From contig JAESRR010000010.1 of NCBI GenBank assembly GCA_016764535.1, positions 1 to 15,387 of the forward strand: a DNA stretch of 15,387 bases. Direction: 5' to 3'. Source of the DNA: Cohaesibacteraceae bacterium. Lineage in GTDB: Bacteria > Pseudomonadota > Alphaproteobacteria > Rhizobiales > Cohaesibacteraceae. The notes beneath the pieces were generated by a model. It had not been told where the DNA came from and ran no database searches. It saw only the letters and a list, made by a program, of their open reading frames with translations. The position numbers and the translations under genes are program-made. This document shows positions 7,499 to 15,039 of this stretch, piece by piece (the stretch's first letter is position 1; every line of letters begins with the position of its first letter).

Positions 7499-8476
7499 AT
7501 GGAAACGGAACCATTTAATTTTGACACCCCCATCCTATTTCTCATTTTTAGGCAACCTGAGATAACCCGGAGGGTTTTTGAACAAATAAGAATAGCGCGT
7601 CCTAAAAAACTTTTTATTTCTGCGGACGGACCTAGATCCGAATTTCCAAATGATATCAAAGAATGCGAAGAGACACGCGCTGTAGTCTCCAAAATTGACT
7701 GGGAATGTGAAGTCAAAACACGGTATTTGCCAAAGAACGTTGGATTAAAAAACGCTGTTTCTTCGGCTATAGAATGGTTCTTTGATCATGTTGAAGAAGG
7801 TATTATACTTGAATACGACTGTCTGCCAGACCCCTCATTTTTCAAATACTGCCAAACAATGCTCGAACGCTACCGTCATGACACAAGAATATACAGTGTT
7901 TCAGGCAATAACATTCAAGCGGACATTCGACGTGGGGATGGCGACTATTATTATTCACGCATTACAGGAATTTGGGGTTGGGCAACATGGAAACGCTCAT
8001 GGAAAACCTGGCGGCCAAATCTTGAAGATTATGACAAATTCCGCTCACACTCAGTAATAAGGTCAATTATTAGTGATAAAACTGCGCAGAATTTTTGGAT
8101 AAAATCATTTGATCAAGTACACAATGGTTTTAATACGTCAACATGGGCTTTTTGCCTGATATATGCACAGTTTATACAGGGGAGTTATTGCATAGTACCG
8201 AATCAAAACCTTATTAAAAATATTGGTTTTGGACCAAATGCAACAAACGCAGGTGACCCAAAACACCCTTTGGCTAACCTTAGCGTGACTTCAATAAACA
8301 ACTATCGTTCACCCAGTTTTTTTGTGCCGGATCTCGAGGCGGATAATGAAAGTTCTGTTAGAGCGGCATATCAAAGACCAAACCCATGGTATGTGCGAAT
8401 ACCTCGTCGACTAATAGTGCGTATATTGGAGCTAACCAACTTGAAATCATTCGTTAAAGATTCAATGCGCCGCTGA
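7499..8476 (+). CDS. GT-A glycosyltransferase, HlpA-like
   Basis: The 325-residue product opens with PILFLIFRQPEITRRVFEQI (11-30) and LFISADGPR (38-46), the usual start of the 'hemolytic protein HlpA-like' nucleotide-sugar transferase family. NVGLKNAVSSAIEWFF (80-95) and GIILEYDCLPDPSFF (101-115) follow. The latter carries the metal-binding acidic motif, normally read as EDD-C, but here residue 106 is tyrosine, leaving E105 and D107. SGNN (135-138) and IWGWATWKRSWKTW (158-171) are further family landmarks. The protein is cytoplasmic by appearance, transferring a sugar from a nucleotide donor. It lies 4 bases downstream of the GT-B-like gene, so the two are probably co-translated. Donor and linkage cannot be deduced. 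Confidence 0.83.
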   Translation: METEPFNFDTPILFLIFRQPEITRRVFEQIRIARPKKLFISADGPRSEFPNDIKECEETRAVVSKIDWECEVKTRYLPKNVGLKNAVSSAIEWFFDHVEEGIILEYDCLPDPSFFKYCQTMLERYRHDTRIYSVSGNNIQADIRRGDGDYYYSRITGIWGWATWKRSWKTWRPNLEDYDKFRSHSVIRSIISDKTAQNFWIKSFDQVHNGFNTSTWAFCLIYAQFIQGSYCIVPNQNLIKNIGFGPNATNAGDPKHPLANLSVTSINNYRSPSFFVPDLEADNESSVRAAYQRPNPWYVRIPRRLIVRILELTNLKSFVKDSMRR

Positions 8477-8602
8477 AATGAGGCTCAATAAGTAGAGGTT
8501 TCAATAAATCCAGATTATCAATACAAGATAGCAATTGAAATATGTAAGAATTCAACTACGTTAAAGCCCCGCCTGCAATGTTAGCAATGAGCAGATTTGT
8601 AT
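8477..8602 (+). other. Longest central intergenic gap, before gmd
   Basis: The gap of 126 bases is AT-rich and contains stops in all forward frames. TTGAAA at 8535 could be a -35 element, but the hexamer 17 bases later (ACGTTA) is a poor -10. I see no hairpin followed by a T-run. A promoter that boosts gmd expression is possible, unsupported. Confidence 0.25.
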
Positions 8603-9589
8603 ATGTCCAGTAGAGCATTAATTCTCGGCATTGGGGGACAAGATGGCGCCTATTTGGCCCAACTGCTTCTTCAAAAAGGATATGAAGTACATGGCACATC
8701 CCGGGATGTAGCCAGGACCCCGTTTTATGGTTTGAAAAGATTGGCAATTCAACAAGACGTCCAATTACATTCTGTGAATATGACGGATTATGGAAACTTG
8801 CTTCAAACGCTGAGTATAATTGATCCATCCGAGATATATAATTTGTCAGCACAGTCGTCTGTTGGCCTTTCCTTTGCCCAACCGACAGAAACTCTCAATA
8901 GCATTGCGAATGCAACCCTGAATTTGCTGGAAGCAATTAGATATTTAAAACGTGATAGTCGGTTATACAACGCATCTTCGAGCGAAATGTTTGGAGATAG
9001 TGATGGACTTCCTTCCAACGAGAAGACCTTTTTTCGACCACACAGCCCGTACGGAATAGCAAAATCTACTGCTCACTGGCTAGTTGAAAGCTATAGAAAG
9101 GGATACAATCTTTTTGCCTGCTCCGGAATTTTGTTCAATCATGAGTCTCCATTGCGAAACAAACGCTTCGTCACCAAAAAAATAGTTAAAACAGCCGTTG
9201 CAATCAAGCTCGGTGAAAATCAACGCCTAAAACTGGGAGACCTCTCAATAGTTCGTGATTGGGGTTGGGCACCAGAGTATGTTGAAGCAATGTGGATCAT
9301 GCTTCAACAGGAAATCCCCGAAGATTTTGTAATAGCCACTGGCAAAGGTACCAGTTTACAAGACTTTACTTCGAGCGTATTTGGTAAATTGGATCTGGAT
9401 TGGCGTGCGTATGTAGAGCATGATCCAGATGTTATAAGGCCATACGAAATCAAATACACTGTCGGCGACGCCTCTAAAGCTGCAAAACTGATGGGGTGGA
9501 CGGCGCGTTTAATGATGCCTGAAATTGCTTCGAAACTGGTTGAGATGGAGTTAGCCCGACAAAAAACCGGTACAACTGAGGAAATTTAG
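8603..9589 (+). CDS. gmd: GDP-mannose 4,6-dehydratase
   Basis: The 328-residue short-chain (extended SDR) enzyme would convert GDP-D-mannose to GDP-4-keto-6-deoxy-D-mannose in the cytoplasm. The NADP-binding motif is GIGGQDGAYLA (9-19). EIYNLSAQSSVGLSF (77-91) matches the Gmd pattern 'E-I-Y-N-L-(A/S)-A-Q-S'. The active site is SSSEMFG (125-131; E128 as base, S126 replacing the usual Thr) with Y150 and K154 in SPYGIAK. ILFNHESP (176-183), RDWGWAPEYV and EDFVIATGK are all characteristic. I chose ATG 8603, two codons after a possible TTG at 8597. The gene follows a 126-base gap, the longest in the central part. Downstream reductases making GDP-fucose (Fcl) or GDP-rhamnose (Rmd) are not in the window. 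The GT11 gene at 13295 suggests fucose. Confidence 0.92.
   Translation: MSSRALILGIGGQDGAYLAQLLLQKGYEVHGTSRDVARTPFYGLKRLAIQQDVQLHSVNMTDYGNLLQTLSIIDPSEIYNLSAQSSVGLSFAQPTETLNSIANATLNLLEAIRYLKRDSRLYNASSSEMFGDSDGLPSNEKTFFRPHSPYGIAKSTAHWLVESYRKGYNLFACSGILFNHESPLRNKRFVTKKIVKTAVAIKLGENQRLKLGDLSIVRDWGWAPEYVEAMWIMLQQEIPEDFVIATGKGTSLQDFTSSVFGKLDLDWRAYVEHDPDVIRPYEIKYTVGDASKAAKLMGWTARLMMPEIASKLVEMELARQKTGTTEEI
9578..9584 (+). promoter_or_regulatory. Shine-Dalgarno site that decides the GT4 start
   Basis: GAGGAAA lies inside the last codons of gmd. It is one of the best ribosome binding sites in the window and stands 6-7 bases before an ATC codon at 9591. It is about 80 bases away from the first conventional start codon (TTG 9663) in that frame, so it supports initiation at or near 9591 with coupling to termination of gmd at 9589. 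Confidence 0.7.
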
Positions 9590-9590
9590 T

Positions 9591-10682
9591 ATCAAAATAC
9601 ATTTCGACGGCCAAATTTTTATTGATCAGGTCACCGGCGGAGTCAGCCGATATTTTTGTAATTTGGCATCTTCGCTAAATAAGGAAGATGGGGCAAATGC
9701 CCGTATCATTTCACCGCTGCATCGCAATGCACATCTATCTGAAGAAAAATCTATTCCGCTCTTTGGCGTGGGGGTGCCACCTCATTGGCGAGCAGGGCGA
9801 ATTGCATGGGCGGCGTTAAGGACCATCTCTCCAGTAATTAGTAGCATAATGCGTCCAGACATTATTCACGAAACTTACTATACTCCAAAGCCTTACCTAC
9901 ATATCGCAGCACGGCGGATCGTGACAGTGTTTGATATGATACACGAACTTTATTTTCCTGGAAGCCAAACCTCGGAATACAAACGCGCATCACTTGAAAG
10001 ATGTGATCACGTAATTTGTATCTCACACAATACAAAGAGAGATTTATGTAATCTATTTAATTTTTCACCCGAACGCGTAAGCGTCACGCATTTGGCTTAT
10101 GAAAATTTTAGCCAGTTCAAAAATACAGAAAGAGCAGGTCTTACTGCTGGAAAACCTTATTTTCTTTTTGTTGGAAACCGTTCTTATTATAAGAATTTCG
10201 AACATTTCCTAAGCGCTTTTGCAGCATCTTCTATTCTGAAAAAGGAGTTTCGTATAATCGGCTTTGGTGGAGGGACATTTACAACTGACGAATTGAGTTT
10301 CGCAGCAAAGTTAGGTTTAAACTCAGATCAAATTTTTCAACTTGGTGGAAATGACGCCGTTCTCGGAGCGGCATATGCAGGTGCATCCGCATTTGTTTAT
10401 CCATCATTATATGAAGGGTTTGGAATCCCGCCGCTAGAAGCAATGTCTGCGGGTTGTCCCGTTATTTGCAGTAACACATCATCCTTGCCTGAAGTAGTGG
10501 GAAATGCTGCGCTACTTGTCAATCCAACGGATGTCGATGCTCTCCGGGAAGCGATGGAGCGGTTAGCTATGTCAAGTACTTTGAGAGATGAGTTAATCGA
10601 AAGAGGACATATACAGCACAAAAAGTTTTCATGGCAAAAATGCGCCAAAGATACTCTTGGTGTGTATAAATCTATCCTTTAG
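9591..10682 (+). CDS. GT4-family glycosyltransferase with apparent ATC start codon
   Basis: Counting from 9591 the product is 363 residues. The N-terminus reads x-KIHFDGQIF, then TGGVSRYFCNLASSL, the standard opening of GT4 enzymes ('M-K-I-x-F-D-x-Q-I-F ... G-G-(I/V)-S-R-Y-F'). This stretch lies upstream of the only standard start (TTG 9663), so a TTG start would delete strand 1 and the donor/acceptor loop. Codon 1 at 9591 is ATC where ATG is expected, one base after the gmd stop. Other landmarks: TVFDMIHELYF, a GNRSYYKN segment opening the C-terminal domain, and EGFGIPPLE (E275 to E283), the EX7E motif that contacts the donor. In-frame codons back to the upstream stop (TAG 9552) include no ATG, GTG or TTG. 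An ATG-to-ATC mutation, genuine rare initiation, or a sequencing error are the options. Confidence 0.85.
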   Translation: MKIHFDGQIFIDQVTGGVSRYFCNLASSLNKEDGANARIISPLHRNAHLSEEKSIPLFGVGVPPHWRAGRIAWAALRTISPVISSIMRPDIIHETYYTPKPYLHIAARRIVTVFDMIHELYFPGSQTSEYKRASLERCDHVICISHNTKRDLCNLFNFSPERVSVTHLAYENFSQFKNTERAGLTAGKPYFLFVGNRSYYKNFEHFLSAFAASSILKKEFRIIGFGGGTFTTDELSFAAKLGLNSDQIFQLGGNDAVLGAAYAGASAFVYPSLYEGFGIPPLEAMSAGCPVICSNTSSLPEVVGNAALLVNPTDVDALREAMERLAMSSTLRDELIERGHIQHKKFSWQKCAKDTLGVYKSIL

Positions 10683-10705
10683 ACATCCCTATTAGGCATT
10701 GTTAA

Positions 10706-12403
10706 ATGTATTTAAACACTGGCAATCAATATCAGACTGCTTTGAAGGTAGGCTTGATCGTTGATTCAAGACTAGGATCAAAATACATATTCAATTTGGC
10801 TGAATGGGCCAAACAGCAGCCTGATATAGATTTTTCACATCTCATAATTCAGGATATTCCTAAAACCGAAGGAAAGTTTTTTTCCAAACTTGTACAGAAA
10901 ATCAGGGGCCACGGAATATTGTATATCGCGAATGTAGTTGGATTTAAATTGATTGATAAATTCGAACGACATTTACTTTCGACAACTTCACATAAAGAAC
11001 ATTATAGAGATTTTGACCTTTCCACTTTGGTATCAAGCACTTTAAACATTGCTCCAATAGTGTCAAAATCTGGTTATGTTTATCGGCATAATGATATTGA
11101 CATAGACAAAATTAAAGCCCTGAATTTGGATGTCCTGATACGATGCGGATCTGGAATATTACGCGGTCAAATTTTGAATTGCGCAAAGCATGGTATACTT
11201 TCGTTTCATCACGGTGACAATACAATTAACAGAGGTGGTCCAGCAGGTTTCTGGGAAGTCTATTATAGACAAGACAGCACGGGTTTTATTATCCAGAAAC
11301 TGACAGAAGAACTAGACGGAGGATTAGTATTGTACCGTGGAAGCATTCCAACCAAACCTCTATATTTACTAAATCAAGCGTCAATCTACACTAAAAGCAA
11401 TATTTTCATGTGCGCTATGCTCAGACAACTCGCCGACACGGGCAGTTTGCCTGAACCTCAAATAAATTTCCCATACTATAACCGATTGTACAAAATTCCT
11501 AACATCAGAGAACAGATGATCTATGTTTTTCTCTCCATGCTGTTGGGTGTTCAATTTTTAGCTCAGAGGGTGTTAAAAAGAAAACATCGATGGGGAGTTG
11601 CATTTGCCAGATCCGATTGGACAAAGCTTGTTATGAGGCGAGCGATAAAGATTTCTGCCAAGCCAAACCATTTTTTAGCTGATCCGTTTGTAGTCGAAGA
11701 AAACAATGAACATTATTGCTTTTTAGAGGATTATGATTTCTCAAAAAAGCGTGGTTCAATTGCTGCTTACAAACTAACTGATAACGGTGCTGAAGATCTC
11801 GGTGAAGTTCTAAACGAAGATTTTCATCTGTCCTTTCCATATATTTTTAAATTCCACTCCAGGATTTATATGATCCCGGAATCAAGTGAAAATGATGATA
11901 TCAGGGTTTATGAAGCAACACAATTTCCCACAAAGTGGAAACTTGCTAGCGTACTTATGTCAAATATCTCTGCTGCGGATAGTATGCTTTTTGAATCTGA
12001 TGATAAGTGGTGGTTGCTAACCAACATTGACTCTGCCAATTCAGGGGACCATTGCTCAGAGCTACACATATTTTACGCTGATAACCCATTGTCGACTGAA
12101 TGGAGTCCACATTCAGGGAATCCTGTCATTATTGATTCTTCGAGAGCCAGAAATGGCGGTATATTGTTTGCTGGCAAAGAAATTTATAGAGTGTCACAAA
12201 AACAAGGATTCAATATGTATGGAAAAGGATTTTCTATAAATAAGTTGATAACCATCAACACCGAGGAATACATAGAGCAAACAGTTTGCTCTGTAAAACC
12301 CAACTTTTTTAAGCATCTCAAAGGTGCGCATCATATCCATTCAAATGGAACATATTCGGTGTTTGACTATTTGAAGATATCTCAAGTTGGCAAACAGTTA
12401 TAA
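10706..12403 (+). CDS. Formyltransferase-like / GINT1-like propeller fusion protein
   Basis: The 565-residue product has two regions. Residues about 14-260 resemble the formyltetrahydrofolate-using hydrolase/transferase fold of Fmt and ArnA. CAKHGILSFHHGDN (159-172), NRGGPAGFWEV (175-185) and TEELDGGLVLYRG (200-212) align with Fmt 'I-N-x-H-x-S-L-L-P-x-x-R-G' and 'L-D-x-G'. H168 and D204 are kept, but the catalytic Asn is Ser (S166). A hydrophobic segment (271-287) followed by RVLKRKHRWG forms a linker. Residues about 296-560 hold five repeated strands of the type 'a-D-P-F-v ... Y-x-F-x-E' (near 325, 377, 424, 483, 540), consistent with a five-bladed propeller like the N-terminal domain of plant GINT1 (glucosamine inositolphosphorylceramide transferase). 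A role in N-formylating or otherwise modifying an amino sugar is plausible but not proven. Confidence 0.78.
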   Translation: MYLNTGNQYQTALKVGLIVDSRLGSKYIFNLAEWAKQQPDIDFSHLIIQDIPKTEGKFFSKLVQKIRGHGILYIANVVGFKLIDKFERHLLSTTSHKEHYRDFDLSTLVSSTLNIAPIVSKSGYVYRHNDIDIDKIKALNLDVLIRCGSGILRGQILNCAKHGILSFHHGDNTINRGGPAGFWEVYYRQDSTGFIIQKLTEELDGGLVLYRGSIPTKPLYLLNQASIYTKSNIFMCAMLRQLADTGSLPEPQINFPYYNRLYKIPNIREQMIYVFLSMLLGVQFLAQRVLKRKHRWGVAFARSDWTKLVMRRAIKISAKPNHFLADPFVVEENNEHYCFLEDYDFSKKRGSIAAYKLTDNGAEDLGEVLNEDFHLSFPYIFKFHSRIYMIPESSENDDIRVYEATQFPTKWKLASVLMSNISAADSMLFESDDKWWLLTNIDSANSGDHCSELHIFYADNPLSTEWSPHSGNPVIIDSSRARNGGILFAGKEIYRVSQKQGFNMYGKGFSINKLITINTEEYIEQTVCSVKPNFFKHLKGAHHIHSNGTYSVFDYLKISQVGKQL

Positions 12404-12442
12404 AACACCGTCGTATTCTGGTTTGGAGTTTCGTTAATCAAT

Positions 12443-13249
12443 ATGCCAATAAATCGCTCAGTCAGCGTAATTATTCCTACATGGAACCGCGCACATTGTA
12501 TTGTATCAGCTATTGAAAGCGCATTGGCACAGACTATTGAACCGTTGGAAATATTGGTATGTGATGACGGGTCAAGCGATAACACTGAAGAGATTGTACG
12601 AAAGCTCAAAAATCCAAAAATACGATGGATTCCTGGTAACCATGGCGGCAGACCCGCAATTCCACGAAATAGAGGTATTAAACAGGCGCGTGGCGAATGG
12701 ATTGCCTTTCTGGACAGCGATGATGAATGGTTTCCCCACAAATTAGAATGCCAATTCTGTGCATTAAAGGAAAGCTCAGTAGACGCAATCTGTTCAAATG
12801 TTTGGTGTTCGGCACCCAATAGTAAGAATCTAAATTTGCTATTACCGACCCAAAATGAAATCATTACATGGAAGTCTTTACTTAAAAAAAATCAAGTACA
12901 TTGCAGCTCCGTATTATTGAAGCGTTCCTTGTTCGAGGCTGCATTAGGATTTCCTGAATCCAAAAATCTTAAAGTGGGAGAAGATTACGCATTGTGGATA
13001 CGTATTTCTATAGCCACCAATTTTGCTTATCTAGCTGAACCGCTACTCGTGTATCTAGATGATCCGCAAAATAGCGTGAGAGCTTTTGGACCCGATAGAT
13101 GGTCACAACGAATTTTTGTATTATCTGATTTTCTTCATTGGTATCAATTTAGAACCGGAATTCAATCAACTTGGAAAAGGAAGATAACGTTGCTGGAAAT
13201 TTTTAAGGCAAAATTTTGCAAACACATATCCCGTTTCATGAAAGTATAG
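12443..13249 (+). CDS. GT2-family glycosyltransferase
   Basis: The 268-residue product is a textbook GT-A GT2 enzyme. VSVIIPTWNRAHCI (7-20) is strand 1, EILVCDDGSSDNTEE (36-50) carries the nucleotide-binding aspartates, RNRGIKQARGEWIAFLDSDD (75-94) ends in the DxD metal site (D91, D93), and VGEDYALWIR (178-187) supplies the E-D pair that includes the likely general base. There is no C-terminal membrane helix, so it is soluble or peripheral. It should invert configuration at the transferred sugar, as GT2 enzymes do. A GGAG at 12425 lies 14 bases before the ATG, too far for an ideal ribosome binding site. The gene sits 39 bases after the fusion protein and 45 bases before the GT11 gene. Donor and acceptor are unknown. 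Confidence 0.92.
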   Translation: MPINRSVSVIIPTWNRAHCIVSAIESALAQTIEPLEILVCDDGSSDNTEEIVRKLKNPKIRWIPGNHGGRPAIPRNRGIKQARGEWIAFLDSDDEWFPHKLECQFCALKESSVDAICSNVWCSAPNSKNLNLLLPTQNEIITWKSLLKKNQVHCSSVLLKRSLFEAALGFPESKNLKVGEDYALWIRISIATNFAYLAEPLLVYLDDPQNSVRAFGPDRWSQRIFVLSDFLHWYQFRTGIQSTWKRKITLLEIFKAKFCKHISRFMKV

Positions 13250-13294
13250 CAATGCGTCTATTCCAAAAAAAATCACAAACCTATTTATATACAA

Positions 13295-14167
13295 ATGAAT
13301 AAAATTGTTTTGAGATTATGTGGAGGACTTGGAAACCAGATGTTCCAATACTCACTGGGACGTCATTTATCTTTACGTCATAAACTCCCGCTGTTACTGG
13401 ATACACACCTTTTAGAGACCGACAATTTACGAAGTTATGCACTGGGAAATTATAAGTTAAATGCTCAGCTTGCAACTACAAAAGAATTGAAAGCCATCCT
13501 CCCCTGGCCAACTCGACTTCCATCAAAATTGGCATGGCTCCCTCGCTGGCCTGGTTCAATGGCGTACATCCGGGAAACAAAATTTGATTTTGATCCGTCA
13601 ATATTCCAACGCAGCGGTTCTATGTGTCTTGAAGGATATTGGCAAAGTGAAAAATATTTTTTAGAAATAGAAAAACAAATACGTTTGGATTTTGAACTCA
13701 CTCAACCAATTTCCTCCAATCGCCAGACTGTGCTGGAAGAAATTATCAATACCAATTCAATTTCCGTTCATGTCCGAAGAGGAGATTATGTAACCAATCC
13801 CGTTACAAATGCATTTCATGGTACTTGTTCACCCGAATGGTATGCAAATTCCATGAATAGAATGGGAGCGTTGACTACAATTCCAACCTATTTCATTTTT
13901 AGTGACGATCCTGAATGGGCCGAAAAAGAATTACCGAAGGATAGGAATATCAGATACGTTGTCCCCCAAAATGATCATCGAGACTACGAAGACATGCACC
14001 TGATGTCCAAATGTAAGCATAATATTATTGCAAATAGTTCTTTCAGTTGGTGGGGCGCCTGGCTAAATACAAACTCTAAAAAACGAGTATTTGCCCCGAC
14101 TCGTTGGTTTACCAACAACTCCAATAATACACGCGATCTGTTACCAGAAGATTGGATAAAAACTTAA
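13295..14167 (+). CDS. GT11-family (alpha-1,2-fucosyltransferase-like) glycosyltransferase
   Basis: The 290-residue product carries the three signatures of GT11. GGLGNQMFQYSLGR (10-23) is at the N-terminus. SVHVRRGDYV (157-166) contains the H-x-R-R-G-D-Y donor-binding motif. NIIANSSFSWWGAWLN (243-258) forms the C-terminal motif. LEGYWQSEKYF (112-122) and FIFSDDPEWA (200-209) are further matches. The family transfers L-fucose from GDP-fucose to a galactose 2-hydroxyl, inverting the anomeric centre; some bacterial members use other GDP-6-deoxy sugars. The gmd gene about 4 kb upstream supplies the precursor in the same locus, which strengthens the link to a GDP-6-deoxyhexose donor. There is no membrane segment. 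The start ATG has an A/T-rich leader with no Shine-Dalgarno. Confidence 0.9.
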   Translation: MNKIVLRLCGGLGNQMFQYSLGRHLSLRHKLPLLLDTHLLETDNLRSYALGNYKLNAQLATTKELKAILPWPTRLPSKLAWLPRWPGSMAYIRETKFDFDPSIFQRSGSMCLEGYWQSEKYFLEIEKQIRLDFELTQPISSNRQTVLEEIINTNSISVHVRRGDYVTNPVTNAFHGTCSPEWYANSMNRMGALTTIPTYFIFSDDPEWAEKELPKDRNIRYVVPQNDHRDYEDMHLMSKCKHNIIANSSFSWWGAWLNTNSKKRVFAPTRWFTNNSNNTRDLLPEDWIKT

Positions 14168-14238
14168 TTATATAAGGCTTATATGTTAAACAATTGAACA
14201 ATGTATCTGTAAATAAAGAGAAGGTATTACTTTCAATT

Positions 14239-14937
14239 ATGATTTCTCTACTATCAAAAGTTCTTGCGCGATTTAACCATTCTGCCATGAATATTTCCCC
14301 CAATACTAATGCAACGCATTTTGAAATTGATAACTGGATCATATCCAAATTTGTACTAAAGCGTCTAATTCCAATTGTAGGAATTCATCCATTCCCTTTG
14401 ACCGAGTTAGTATTAATGTCCGGCGTAGTCTGCAGATTTCAACCTACGCATATATTTGAGTGGGGAACAAATATTGGAAAATCAGCTCGTATTTTTTACG
14501 AAACCACCAAATATTTTGATTTGCAATGCGCAATTCATACTGTTGATTTGCCATCGGATGAATACCACTCTGAACATCCCGGTCGAAAGCGGGGTAAATT
14601 AATCAACGGATTAAAGGGTGTCAGTCAACACCTGGGAGATGGATTAACAATTTCATTGAATTTATGCAAAGATATTTCCAGCGAGGGACGCATTCTGTTT
14701 TTCCTTGACGGGGATCACAGTTATAAATCCGTATATCGTGAACTTGATGCAATTATGGCTAATGTAGAGAACCCAGTTATACTAATTCACGACACATTCT
14801 TTCAATCCTCAGATGCGAACTACAATCTGGGACCCAATTTAGCTATACAAGAAATATTCAAAACGAATTCACTGGCAAAAAAATTTAAGACGCTGGAATT
14901 GTCAACCGGTCTTCCAGGCATGACCCTTTTGTATTAA
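14239..14937 (+). CDS. SAM-dependent methyltransferase (Methyltransf_24 / CmcI-like)
   Basis: The product is about 232 residues from ATG 14239. IFEWGTNIGKSARIFYE (72-88) is motif I, where E-x-G-x-x-x-G-x-S replaces the more common D-x-G-x-G-x-G. HTVDLP (100-105) is the end of strand 2, FFLDGDHSYKSVYRELD (154-170) is the characteristic D-G-D-H-x-Y motif and ILIHD (181-185) the next strand. This 'DGDHSY' type occurs in cephalosporin-hydroxylase-like and class I O-methyltransferases of glycan loci, usually metal-dependent. The frame extends to a TTG at 14194, but the ATG is preferred; a GAGAAGG at 14218 is 14 bases upstream. ATG 14287 is a further alternative. Probable role: O-methylation of a sugar in the finished glycan. 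The target is unknown. Confidence 0.78.
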   Translation: MISLLSKVLARFNHSAMNISPNTNATHFEIDNWIISKFVLKRLIPIVGIHPFPLTELVLMSGVVCRFQPTHIFEWGTNIGKSARIFYETTKYFDLQCAIHTVDLPSDEYHSEHPGRKRGKLINGLKGVSQHLGDGLTISLNLCKDISSEGRILFFLDGDHSYKSVYRELDAIMANVENPVILIHDTFFQSSDANYNLGPNLAIQEIFKTNSLAKKFKTLELSTGLPGMTLLY

Positions 14938-15039
14938 GGGGTGTATTGTTAAAAATTTATATTACTACTCAAATGTAGGCCAATTCGCAAAAATGGAAAC
15001 AAATACAGAGTATTCCAAACATATTACCAGTAAAACAGA

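Noticed and set aside
8535..8563. Possible sigma70 promoter (TTGAAA, 17 bases, ACGTTA) before gmd
   Set aside because: The -10 match is poor, and AT-rich sequence gives such half-matches by chance.
12382..12864. 160-codon open frame on the minus strand
   Set aside because: It lies opposite the GT2 gene and its catalytic motifs are all on the + strand. The antisense product has no recognisable domain, so it is a shadow.
14938..15039. Possible terminator or promoter between the methyltransferase and the last GT4 gene
   Set aside because: No stable GC-rich hairpin with a T-run and no convincing -35/-10 pair is visible.
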